From Verticillium longisporum (lineage: Eukaryota; Ascomycota; Sordariomycetes; Glomerellales; Plectosphaerellaceae), in NCBI GenBank assembly GCA_019188255.1, contig JAETXT010000010.1:62001-126000 (forward strand): a stretch of 64,000 bases of DNA. Direction: 5' to 3'. This document shows, in pieces, positions 1-9,890 of the stretch (positions within the stretch are counted from its first letter, which is position 1; every line of letters begins with the position of its first letter). The notes under the pieces are model-generated. The model was not told the origin of the DNA and searched no databases. It saw nothing but the letters and a program-made list of their open reading frames with translations. The position numbers and the translations under genes were made by a program.

Positions 1-217
1 ACACTTGCTCTCGCGTGACGTTGCCCCTCCAGGATGGCTCTGGTGAAGAATCAAACCAGTGACCAAGATGCAACCAGCTGCCACACACCGTGCCGCCAAG
101 GTCGGCTGAGAGGACGCAGTGCGAAGGTAACATCCAGGACCAGCGGACCTCAGCACCCGCGTGATCCCTCTGAATGAAGTGGGTTGCACACCAATGACAT
201 GACTTGAAACATGACTA

Positions 218-263
218 ACGTAATCCACAAGCGAGTGGTTCACCCAAGCGAGTGGTTCACTTC
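218..263 (+). repeat. Left terminal inverted repeat of the Fot1-type element
   Basis: This 46-bp repeat is matched in reverse complement at 2031-2076, with A/T at position 30 the only difference. It contains two tandem copies of AGCGAGTGGTTCAC. Confidence 0.93.
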
Positions 264-315
264 GCCCGGGCCCACGACCTACACCTGAATTCTACAGATT
301 CCACCTCCGCCCGCG

Positions 316-1969
316 ATGGAGACTCTTTCAAAAGAAGGTCAATTATTCCTTGCTATCCAAGCTATGGACAATGACCCGAACCTAAGCGCCCGGAGTGCTG
401 CGAGGATCTACACCGTCCCCTTAACGACGCTCCTCCGACGCCAGAAGGGCAAACCCTCCCGACGCGAAAGCCCGCCCAATTCTGCCAAATTAACAGTACT
501 AGAAGAGAAAACTATTGTCGAATATATCCTTGACCTAGATGCGCGATCTTACCCTCCCCGGTTGGGTGAGGTCGGAGATATGGCGAATCGCCTGCTTGCC
601 GACCGTGACGCGCCACGCGTCGGGAAGAACTGGGCCGCAAACTTCGTCAAACGGCAACCAGAGCTCCGGACGCGTTTCTTTCGCAAGTACGACTACAAGA
701 GGGCCCAATGCGAAGATCCGGACGCGATAAACGCGTGGTTCCGCCTCGTGCATAACATGATCGCCAAGTACGGCATCCAAGAGGCTGACATGTACAACTT
801 TGACGAGACCGGCTTCCAGATGGGCGTTATCGCCAACGGAATGGTCGTGACCAGTTCGGAAAGACGGTCCAATGTGAAGATGAGGCAGCCAGGCAACCGG
901 GAATGGGTTACGGTGATCCAGGGCGTTGGCGCGTTGGGTTTCTCCGTCCCGCCGTTCATCGTGGTTTCGGGCAAGTACCACCTCTCGAGCTGGTACCAGG
1001 ACGACGCGATTTCTCGCGACTGGAGAATCGCAACATCTCCAAACGGCTGGACGACGAATGATATTGGTCTGGAATGGATTCGGCATTTTGACAGGCATAC
1101 AAAGTCCCGTACTTCGGGCGGTTATCGCCTACTGATCCTGGATGGCCACGAAAGTCACCACTCGGTCGACTTCGAACTCTACTGCAAGGAGAACAACATC
1201 ATCACACTCTGTATGCCTCCTCATTCGTCACATCTACTCCAGCCTCTCGATGTTGGGTGTTTTGGCCCACTAAAGAAAGCATACGGTCGGCAAATCGAGG
1301 ATAGGATGAGGGCGGGTACAACGCACATCAGCAAAGAGGACTTCTTCCCGGCGTTTTCGGCTGCATTTCAGCAAGCAATGACAGAAAAAACATCCAGGGA
1401 GGCTTTCGAGGAGCGGGGCTTGTCCCCCATAACCCGGAAACAGTCCTGTCAAAGCTGGATGTGAGGTTGAGGACGACGACGCCTCCGGGGACGTCCCACG
1501 GGGAGCGTGATTCTTGGGTCTCTAAGACGCCCACTAACCTGCTCGAGGCAGGTTCCCAGACTGACTTCATCAAAGGGCGAATCTCACGCCACCAGGGAAG
1601 CTCCCCAACGTCAATTTTAGATGCTGTTGACTATCTTGCGAAGGGGACGCGGGGTGTTATGCACCAGATCGCTCTTTTGAAGTCAGAGGTTATGATCCTT
1701 CGAGAGGAAAATGCTACACTAAGCCGACGCCGGAGGGCCAAAAGCTACGTCTCCGGGAAGGAGGAAGCATGGCTGTAGGCGAGGGACAGGACAAGATTGC
1801 TCAGAAGGAAGTAGATATCCAGATAAAAGAGGAAACGCTGCAGAACCCGGGTCCCGCGTCGTGGTCCCAGCCGAAGAAACGATGCTGTAGCGTATGCGGG
1901 AAGACCGGCCACAACGCGAGAACTTGTCAGGTAGCTATCTCATCGTCTGCAAAAGACGAGGAGGAGTGA
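316..1969 (+). pseudogene. Transposase, pogo/Fot1 family (DDE_1), two frameshifts
   Basis: The first reading frame (316-1464) holds an N-terminal HTH_psq-like region (about residues 5-50), a CENP-B/Tc5-type HTH (about 60-125) and a complete DDE_1 catalytic core. D163 lies in NFDETGF, D276 in LILDGHES and D312 in QPLDVG; 35 residues separate the last two (DD35D, as in Fot1). Near 1408-1413 the frame is lost by what looks like one missing G. Family-like protein then continues in another frame to about 1775 (LVPHNPETVLSKLDV region, then a leucine/coiled segment). It changes frame again near 1770 and ends at 1969 with a CCHC zinc knuckle (CSVCGKTGHNARTC). The catalytic residues survive, so damage is confined to the C-terminal third. 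The lesions are small indels, not the C-to-T pattern of RIP. Confidence 0.88.
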
Positions 1970-2030
1970 TTTTAATTGATTTACGGCGTTTGGGTTGAGG
2001 TTTTCCTCGGAATGTTTGTCGGGTCGGGGT

Positions 2031-2076
2031 GAAGTGAACCACTCGCATGGGTGAACCACTCGCTTGTGGATTACGT
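2031..2076 (-). repeat. Right terminal inverted repeat of the Fot1-type element
   Basis: Reverse complement of 218-263. It is followed directly by the TA target duplication at 2077-2078 and then by an AT-rich tract. Confidence 0.93.
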
Positions 2077-2078
2077 TA

Positions 2079-2518
2079 TGCCTTATATATAATTAAAATC
2101 TATTTAAAATCTATTATTTCTTTAATATATACTTTTTAACTCTAAAATATAGGTATAGTATATAATTATATTTGCACTGTGGAGTTATGAAATTGCTCTA
2201 AAATTATGCTAACTATCCCCCCGAGGTTTACCCGAATTGGGGGGGGTGAGCTTGAGTCTCACCCCTGTCAGCTGTAAACTCGCAGGTTGACAGCGACGGC
2301 GTCAGGCCTGTCCAGGGAATAGCGCGCGGTCTAGTGGTATCATGATTGGTGGCCGCTGGGACGTACGAAAAAGGAAAGCTGGAGACCATCTCGAGCTTGC
2401 ATAGCATCGAAACGTGGGCTCATCTGCCCCTGACTCCTTAAGACAGGGCTGTCATCGTTGGCAAGGTCAGGATGGATGAGGCTCACGGCCTGAGGAGCGT
2501 CCCATCCCCTCATCCTAC
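2079..2518. other. Non-coding, AT-rich tract with a short hairpin and a tRNA-like fragment
   Basis: Positions 2079-2215 are markedly AT-rich against a GC-rich background, as expected of degenerate repeat DNA. At 2243-2265 an 8-bp perfect stem (GGGGTGAG/CTCACCCC) encloses a 7-nt loop. At 2322-2347 a string resembles the 5' half of a tRNA (GGTCTAGTGGTAT), but no T-arm or matching 3' half follows, so I do not call a tRNA gene. No credible ORF. Confidence 0.5.
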
Positions 2519-2801
2519 CAAGCGGGTTGCAAAAAAAATGAGACGTACCAGATCCCTCCCCCATAACCATTCCTACTACCCAGCTATTCAGCTATACATT
2601 TCTATAACGACTCCAGAGCTTCAGTCTAGGCGAAAAGCCTTTCTTTAAAATAGTGTACATTATACTGATCTATAAACTCAATAGTCACTATAATTCTAAA
2701 TCTTGTAGGTGTCTCGTAGTAGTGTTGTGCAGTTATTCTAGGTAGAGGGGCTGGGGTGAAGCATTCAGTACGTCTCATTTTTTTTTTTTGCAACCCGCTT
2801 G
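2519..2801. mobile_element. MITE-like non-autonomous element with TIRs
   Basis: Inverted ends share CAAGCGGGTTGC, a poly-A tract, and TGAGACGTAC: the left end is 2519-2548 with 8 A, the right end is 2768-2801 with 12 T on the + strand. A 5-bp direct repeat CCTAC flanks the element (2514-2518 and 2802-2806) and could be the target duplication. The 220-bp interior is AT-rich and non-coding. The superfamily is not assignable from one copy; the TSD length argues against Tc1/mariner (TA) and hAT (8 bp). The poly-A length difference is the main mismatch between the ends. Confidence 0.65.
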
Positions 2802-3725
2802 CCTACATCCTCCCTCTCCCTTGGTTGTTGCTCCTCGCCCCAAGGTGAAACGTGGTGTGGCGCGTGTAAGGACGAAATGTGTACAGAGTCATTGGCCTGG
2901 CAGCTGCCAGCTGTGGGGGGTTCCAGCAGGGGATGCTGCCAGGGACAGATCTTGGCGGTTTCAGTTGAGCTCTTGAGCGCTAACCTCGTCCTGGACCCGA
3001 CAGGCGCAAGCGAGGCCAATCGGCAGCCCCAGCGAGCGTGATGGATCACCTCCACATGGCCCTAAACGGACGTCGGTTCCGATGCTTCTTGCTGTCTTCC
3101 ATGTCTTCCCTTCAACGCCTCGACCACATCTCCACCACTACTCAATCTTACCCTGCATGAGTACACGGACAACTCCCATTACCACGGACGGGGTCATCCT
3201 CGCCTACTCGGTCTGCAACCCTCTTCGCATCTAGTTCATCTCATCAACCAACGATCCCTCCCCTGGTCTCCCGCCGCACAGCAAACCCCCTTGTCACGAT
3301 GCGCCCAGCCGCAGAATCAGATTGCAGCCGCCGCCTTGCGACCTCGCCTCGCCTCACCACGTCTGGTCTGACCTGGTCCGGCCGCCGGGGGCCTGGTCAC
3401 GATGCCGCCATATATATCCCCTCCCCCGTGGTCCGACATCCCTCAGCCTCCCGAAGAAAGTCACCTTCGTTCATCTGTAGCTGTGGTTCATCCTGTTCAT
3501 TCCTTCTTTTTTGTGCTTGCAACTAGCTTGCGTTCATTCATTCATTCAATTTTTGATCACACTCTTTCATCGACCCGGCAGTCGATTCACTTCTCCAGGC
3601 CTTTTTTGCCTTTCCAACCACACGGATAACCACTACCGCTCTTTTTACAAGCAACTTGACAACCTTCGAAAACCCCGACCTTTACGCTTCCACCTATCAC
3701 GCCAACACGCGAAAGAACCGTCATC
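2802..3725. other. Upstream region and 5' leader of the LPMO gene
   Basis: No gene seen. It contains a TATA-like box at 3410-3417 and a pyrimidine-rich, CA/CT-rich stretch from about 3420 to the start codon, typical of a fungal 5' UTR. Small ORFs here have no coding character. Confidence 0.5.
3410..3417 (+). promoter_or_regulatory. TATA-like box upstream of the LPMO gene
   Basis: ATATATAT lies about 310 bp before the ATG at 3726 and is followed by a C/T-rich tract that probably carries the transcription start. Inferred from position and sequence only. Confidence 0.35.
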
Positions 3726-5145
3726 ATGAAGTACTTTGCTACCATCCTTAGCTCCGCAGCCCTGGCGGCTGCCCACGGCTTCGTCGACACCGCCGTCATT
3801 GGTGGCAAGGATGTTGAGTTCTACCAGCCTTACACCGACCCCTACACGAGCCCTGTCCCCGAGCGTATCTCACGTGTCATCGCCGGCAACGGCCCTGTCC
3901 TCGATGTCACCAGCCCTGACATGCAGTGCGGTGGCTCCGGCTCTGGCTCCAAGCCCGCTGCTCTTCATGCCCCGGCCGCTGCTGGCTCCACAGTCTCCCT
4001 GAGCTGGACGCTCTGGCCCGACTCGCACGTTGGACCCGTCATTACCTACATGGCCCGCTGCCCTGACGCCGGCTGCGATGCCTACGAGCCTGGCACAGAG
4101 TGAGTAGTCCTTGTTCGAAAAGATGCATCTGGGTCGATTGACTGACCGAACGCAGCGCCGTGTGGTTCAAGATTCAGGAGGCTGGCCGCAAGGGTACCAC
4201 GAACGAGTGGGCTGCTTCTGCTCTCATGAAGGCTGGTGCCACTGCCGACTACACTATCCCCGAGTGCCTAGCGCCTGGCTTCTACCTCGTCCGTCACGAG
4301 ATCATCGCCCTTCACCAGGGTGCCGAGTTCTACCCCGGCTGCCACCAGCTTGAGGTTTCCGGCTCCGGCTCCACCACCCCTCGTCTGGTCTTGTCGCGTT
4401 CCCCGGTGCCTACTCCGCGTCTGACGCCGGTATTGACTACAGCCCCTACCAGAGTACGTCATTCTATTCTGACATCCCCAGCCACCGCCAGCCATACTGA
4501 CCTGTCTTAGCCACCGAGGAGTACACGATCCCTGGCCCCAAGCTCTTTACCTGCTCTGGCGCCTCGCAGCCTGATGCTTCTGCCCCTGCCCCTGCTCCTG
4601 TTGCCACCGACGCTCCCGTCTCCTCTGCTGCCCCTGTCGCCACCGCTCCTGCTACCACTACCGCCCCCACCACTCCCACTGAGCCTGCCACTCCTGTTGA
4701 GGAGGAGCCTGAGGAGCCTGTTGAGGACGATGAGTGCCCTGCCGAAGACGAAGAGGAGGAGGAGCTCCCCGTCGAGGATGACGAGTGCCCTGCCGAAGAC
4801 GAGGAGGAGGGTCTTGACCCTGTTGCCGTCGACGATGACGAGTACGATGACGAGAACACCGACGAGGACTGCCCCGCTGAGCCCATCCAAGAGGAGACCG
4901 AGGAGCCCGTTGAGGAAGACGAGGAGCCCATCGAGGTTGACGAGTGCCCCGCGGATGAGGAGGAGGAGCCCGTTGAGGAAGACGATGAGCCCGTCGAGGA
5001 TGACGAGTGCCCTGCTGACGATGGCGAGGAGGTTGAGGAGCCCGTCGCCGAGGAGGACGATGATGAGTACGAGGACATTGAGGAGTGCGAGCCTGTCGTT
5101 CCCACCAAGCGCCAGAGCCTCCACGAGCGCCGTTCCGTCTACTAG
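3726..5145 (+). CDS. AA9 (GH61) lytic polysaccharide monooxygenase with acidic tail; -1 frameshift
   Basis: Exons 3726-4099, 4156-4453 and 4511-5145 (introns GTGAGT...CAG and GTACGT...TAG). AA9 enzymes are copper oxidases that cleave cellulose or related glucans outside the cell. A 16-residue signal peptide leaves His17 as mature residue 1, the first histidine-brace ligand; the second lies in WTLWPDSHVGPVITYMA. The C-terminal core has HEIIALH and GAEFYPGC, where the usual second-sphere Gln is Glu. After GSGSTTP the frame shifts by -1 at about 4376-4383 (a run of four C where five would keep frame). The expected SGLVAFPGAY...PGPKLFTC follows in the other frame and splices correctly into exon 3. 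There is no CBM1; instead about 190 residues of Pro/Thr linker and Glu/Asp-rich repeats with DECPA motifs end in KRQSLHERRSVY. Corrected length is about 435 aa. Confidence 0.85.
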
Positions 5146-5722
5146 GCTGTGCGGAACCACGCCCTGTCAACGAGTGTGTTCCGTCAGCCCACAGGTGGCT
5201 GACCTCTGAACTTGCTACCGGCCTGTGAGTTTGTGGCTCTGGTCCGCAGCAAGTCTTGTACACACACCCGCGTACAAATTTTCTTGTATATGAGCTCGTT
5301 TTGTTATCCTGTATATATTTACACCACTGCACACACATGAATAGACATGCTTCATGGTCTAAGGTTGGATGATCTTTCCATTCGGTTCCCGTGCTGAAAG
5401 CATCTCATGTTGGGATCATGAATCAATGCGGATAGTATTATGTATTCGCCATGGTACATATTGTGCATGCACCGTGTCGACTACGATCAGATCATCGTAG
5501 GAGCATTGCTGTCAGTACTTCAGAATGTGAAGTCATTATTCGCCATGATCGCGCTTCCTACGACACCCATTATTAAAGTCCTTGGTCGTTGATGCTGCAT
5601 CACGACCGACAGCTGGGATCCGAGAGGTTTCTCATCTTCTTCTTGGTTTGCAGTAAGACCCCCTTGTATGAAGCAACGTCCTCCGCCAAGTGACAGGTAA
5701 AGAAGACCACCATAAGCCTCCT
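5146..5722. other. Convergent 3' flanks of the LPMO and WSC genes
   Basis: No ORF of note. It holds the 3' UTRs of two convergent genes, with AT-rich stretches near 5280-5320 that could hold poly(A) signals for the + strand gene. Confidence 0.4.
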
Positions 5723-6851
5723 CTACAACTGAGCGACAGCTATGATGGCTGCCAGAGTCCCAGCCCAGAAGTTATACGAGTGAAGAGACCCCCCAGCAGT
5801 TATAATCGCCGGTCCCGAGGTCGTCGGTACTGGTTCTTCAGGGGCAGTGAACGATGTTGGCGAGGCAATTGTCGTCGAGGACGTTGGGTTTTGTCCGTCA
5901 TAGGGCGGGATAGTTAGGCTTCCTTCGGACGTCATCGGGCTAGGCGCATCATATGATGGTGTAGTCGGAGCGGGTACGATGGGATAGACGGTCAGCGGTT
6001 GGCTGTTGGACATGGAGACGCTAGAGAACAATTCGGTACTACACGGTGTCGAAGTGCTGGGGAGATCTGGTGACACCACAACGATGAAGGTTGTGCCGGA
6101 ACTCAGATCATTTGAACACGGCGAGGAAGTGGACGTCAGGCCATACTCGCCAGGAGGTATAGTGGTTGAGGAGGAGGAGGCAAGACCAAGGCCCTGTGCG
6201 CTCTCTGTTGTTATTGCTGTAGTGGATCCATGAGGAGTCGAGGGCCCCGATGTACCGAAGGCTGGTATCTCCAGATCGTCAGAGCAGAGCGATGTGGAGG
6301 ACACCACCGACGCCGCGCTTGATTCGCAGGGGCTATGAAGCGGTTGTATCGTGATAGATAAAACCTCGATCGGGATTGTGGCCGGAGCCGTAGCTGGGAC
6401 CCCACAGCTTTGACGATCACTGCAAACTGCATAAATGTTGGCGTAGGAGTTGTCGGCGTCCATATAGCCACAAAATCCGAGGCTGACGTCCCCGCGACAC
6501 GGGTTGTTGCAAGCACTGTCGTCCTTTTTTAGGCTGCTGAGGTCACCGATGCTATCGCCGCAAAGGCATAACCTGCAAGTGTAAAGTGTCAGCATGATAC
6601 GAAAATTATGACTTGGGCTGGCAAGGAAAATGAAAGACAGACTCTACGAAAGCTGCCGCGTATTCGTAGCCTTCGCAAGCAGATTGGCACTGCTGAGGCG
6701 TGAAAGGATCCACGAAGTTGGCAGTGTGGTCGAACGCGATGTTCCCGATATCTACGCAACCGGAATATTTCCAGGAGGGACTGGCGAATGTGGCTTGAGC
6801 CGCAACACAAGCTGCCGATAGGAACGGGACGAGGACGGCGTAAGTTCTCAT
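5723..6851 (-). CDS. WSC-domain cell-wall protein, probably GPI-anchored
   Basis: Exons (minus) 6851-6643 and 6572-5723, with a 70-nt intron (donor GTCTGT is non-canonical but restores AFVE|LCLCGD). About 352 aa. A signal peptide (MRTYAVLVPFLSAACVAAQA) is followed by one WSC domain with its eight-Cys pattern (YSGCVDIG, QQCQSACEGY, LCLCGDSI, CNNPCRGD, GFCGY; about residues 27-110). Then comes a long Ser/Thr/Pro-rich stalk, surely O-glycosylated, and a hydrophobic tail ending AGTLAAIIAVAQL with no cytoplasmic basic segment. That architecture fits a GPI-anchored wall protein better than a Wsc1-type sensor. WSC domains bind or sense wall carbohydrate. An upstream in-frame Met at 6884 exists, but the Met at 6851 gives the better signal peptide. 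Confidence 0.8.
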
Positions 6852-6884
6852 GGCGATCGAGACCTTCAAGTTTGCTGCCGTCAT

Positions 6885-8217
6885 ATCATGAAAGTTACAG
6901 GAGGAAAGAATGTGAGATACCCCGAAGGCTTGAGATCACGGATTCTGAGGAGAAAACCCCAGGCCTTTTTACCTCGTGCCCTGAAAGGAGCATATCTGGC
7001 GTAAGATTGAAAGTGTATCTGAACGAATGCAGTGTAACGACGTGGTAAGGACAGATGCAGGGGAATATCTTACATCGCTGGGTTATCAGATTGTCGAGCC
7101 ACTGTGCCGCAACCTCCACGTGGTGGCAGGAGCAATACAGAGTTACTTGCCCAGGTAGTCAAGCAGCCCTGGAGAAATGCTCTCCGACTCGCTGCAGGCA
7201 CAACTGGTGAAGACCTTCGCCGGTTGTTGCCTCGCCATTGCAGGGAAGGAACATTGTGCCATTTGTGGACTATGTGACAGCGTGACTGCTTTTCTCGCTT
7301 GGTCACTGCAGTGATGTGAGTACAGAATGGGAAGTCCCTGCCCGTCTTGTGTACTACATTCATCTTACGTTCCTCGACATGACAAAGGCTTCAGACCTAA
7401 TTGATGAGGTACCTTGTTTCAAGGTAGGTATCATAGGCGTATGAGTCAGGAGAAGCAGCAAAGAGCTGTTGTACATCACGGAGATTGTGGCTTCGCATGT
7501 CGATACAACTCCACTGACGTGACAAAAGGTTTAGTCGTGATGTGACATCAGCCGGGTGGTCGACCAGAGATGGCTGTTGCGGCGTAACGCACCCGTACAC
7601 TCGTGCACCTCACTGTAGCCGCCACGATTGCACAAGAAGACGCGGGCGGCCCTGATGCGGCTGGGTTGGCACACATGTGACCTCTGAGCATGTCCATATC
7701 CGAGGATTCGAAACCACCACGCATTCATGAGCTTGATCTCGGCTGTATAGGGGCAGGGTTCTACCGACCAAGTGTTCGCACTACGGAGAGTTTGAACGTT
7801 CCGTGTTGGATACCAACTTTCATCAGACAATCTAGGAGCAGGATTCGCCGATGGCGCTGATCGCAGTGGATTGTGGTGTGTTTGAAAAGGATCTCATGGT
7901 CTTGCATGAATTTGTTGTGACCTGAGAACAGCCATTTTCGCCGGAGAACAATGGGCTCACTCGAGCCCGAAACGGCGCAATCGTCAGGGCTCTCTTTGAT
8001 CATCCTAACACCCCACTCGGTGTTACCAGGACACACCACGGGCCTTTGGCGGTTACGCACGAATGCTAAACACAGCAGTCGGCCATCGCGGGGTCAATCG
8101 TGTCTCATCATCCGATTGCGCTCGTGTTCTCCGTGTTTGGCGTCATACACCACGACAGATGCATTGCTCGACAGGCCGTGTTGCGTTGTGAGATCACAGG
8201 CTTGAGCCTTTGAACAT
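6885..8217. other. Intergenic, about 1.3 kb between the WSC gene and RIO1
   Basis: Contains the upstream region of the WSC gene (minus strand) and the 3' flank of RIO1. Short overlapping ORFs at 7397-8060 on the minus strand show no recognisable family and no supporting splice structure. Confidence 0.4.
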
Positions 8218-9890
8218 CTATTTGTGCTTCCTGGATGACGCAGCCACCATTTTCTTCTTGACGGCTTTGGGGATCTTCTCTTTCCTTTTCTCCCGCTTCG
8301 CCTCCTTGACGGCTTGTTTATGTTCCTGGTGCGGTGATCAGTAAGGTGGACGACAGTGTGTGATATGGCTTGGCGGTTTACCTTCTTCTCGTCCTTGTCC
8401 TCGTGCTTCTTCCCGCGAGGCCTGCCCTTCTCAAACTTTGACTCGTCATCACTGTCCAACTCGGCACCGCTGCCCGAATCTTCTTCAGAGGTATCATCAT
8501 CATCTGACTGCTCCTCGCCTTTCTTGTCGACCACTGTGTCAGCAAGCAAGTTCTTGTACACCAAGCTATCGCCCTTGCCCTGTTCAATCTGCTTCGCGTC
8601 CTTCTCAATGTCGTACACCTGTTGCAACGTTTGAGGGATATATTGGCTGCGGAAGACTGCATTGTCGACCTCAACATCTGCGGCCGCTGCCTCGTCATCC
8701 GCCTCGGGATCTCGGGTCTCATAGAGCTTTTCGATCGACTCCTCCAGTCCAGGCTCCTCAGTGGGGCCATGTGTGGCTGTAACGAAGTGGAAGATGACCC
8801 GGTCTGTCAAGGTGTCAACGCCCTTGCGGCGGAAAAAGTCGCCCACGTTCTTGATGTCCATTCGCAAGAATTCTGACGCGCGTGGATGGTCGGGCTCGAC
8901 ACTCTGTGACACATCGATGATGTACAGGGTGTTGTCGTTGTAGAGAATGTTGTACTCGCTCAAATCAGCATGCACCAGCCTACAGACTTGGTACAGCCGA
9001 CGCATGAGTCCTAGTAGCTGCACGTACAGTCCCCTCCATACTTGGTCGAGGTCCTCGCCGACCAGGTTGGCGTCTCGGAGTCGGGGAAAGGCCCAGCCTC
9101 TCTTGTCGCCGAGGAAAGTCATGGCTAGTACATGCAGCTTCAGGCTTATAGGCTCGGGGCACGGAATACCAGCAGCGTGTATCCTCCTCATGTTCCTAAA
9201 CTCTTTCTCGGCCCATAGTTTCACGATGCTACGGTTACTGCTCTTGTCGAAACCCTTCTGGAATCGATGCTCGCCAGCAATGTACCGCTCACGATCCTTG
9301 AACACCATGATGGACGTCTTGTACACCTTGATCGCGCGCTGCAGTGTCGGCCCATCGTCCGGGTGCAGCACGGCATGGTAAACGTTGGCTTCCTTGCCGG
9401 TGCTGATGGTGCCGTGGACCTCGCTAACGACGCCGCGATTGATCATCTGTAATAGAATCATGCGCGGCCGCTGGTCAAGCACCTGCTCAGTCGTGGGGCG
9501 GTCCGGCTTATCTTTTGTTCGGTCATCGTCGGCCTTGACACTGTCGTGTCCAATCTTGGCGGCGTGCTACGAGAGAGCGGCGACTTGATCGTCGACGCTG
9601 GCGAATGTGTTGGCGGCGGGCCTCTGAGCGTTCGATCGAGATGCCGCGGCATCACCGGGCCCGTTGAACATGCGCTGACGGTTGTAGGACTTTGTCACGT
9701 CGCCCGTTCCATCATTCCAGTCGTGGTCGTCGACGTCATCATCGTCTTGGAAGATGTCGTTCATGTCTCCATCGTCGTCTTCTTCATCAGCAAGGCTTGC
9801 TCCATTCGGAGCTTCGGTTTGCGGTGCTGTCGGTTCGTGTTGGGAGACGAAGGGCTCGTGCGAAGGGGCTGTGGGATGAATGGACGCCAT
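8218..9890 (-). CDS. RIO1: RIO1 atypical serine kinase, interrupted by one in-frame TAG
   Basis: Exons (minus) 9890-8382 and 8325-8218 (intron GTAAAC...CCAG, 56 nt). Rio1 is a kinase/ATPase needed for final 40S ribosomal subunit maturation and cell-cycle progression. Visible motifs are the P-loop STGKEANVYHA, AIKVYKTSIMVFKDRERYI, the catalytic HADLSEYNIL and the metal-binding IIDVSQSVE. An acidic region and a Lys-rich tail ending KKKMVAASSRKHK follow. The N-terminal acidic segment (MASIHPTAP...) lies in the same frame but is separated from the kinase domain by a TAG at codon 108 (9569-9567). Flanking residues VAALS and HAAKIGHDSVKADD on both sides look conserved, and no intron of plausible length removes the stop. 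The full product would be 538 aa. It is a substitution error, a real nonsense allele, or a readthrough site. Confidence 0.85.

Larger units (their letters stand above)
218..2076 (+). mobile_element. Fot1/pogo-type Tc1-mariner DNA transposon, decayed copy
   Basis: A cut-and-paste element bounded by near-perfect terminal inverted repeats (218-263 and 2031-2076, about 46 bp, one mismatch) that begin ACGTAATCCACAAGCGAGTG. TA dinucleotides flank both ends (216-217 and 2077-2078), the target duplication expected for this superfamily. Each TIR contains a motif, AGCGAGTGGTTCAC, repeated in tandem, probably a doubled transposase-binding site. The length of 1.86 kb matches Fot1-size elements. It encodes one transposase broken by two frame changes, so this copy is probably not autonomous, although its TIRs could still be mobilised by an intact relative. 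Confidence 0.93.

Noticed and set aside
2322..2400. tRNA gene
   Set aside because: Only a 5'-half-like A-box string is present; no anticodon stem, T-loop or acceptor match can be built.
4464..5160. Long minus-strand ORFs (about 215 aa, Ser-rich or Leu/Val-rich) opposite the LPMO tail
   Set aside because: They are shadows of the GAG/GAC-rich acidic repeat read in reverse; composition is extreme and no family motif exists.
3726..6851. Polysaccharide-degradation gene cluster (LPMO plus WSC protein)
   Set aside because: They are two convergent genes only; the other CAZymes are 35-55 kb away among housekeeping genes, so there is no cluster.
9480..9570. An intron in RIO1 from GTAGCA to CAG that would remove the TAG
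   Set aside because: It would be only about 36-40 nt, lacks a branch site, and would delete residues that look conserved.
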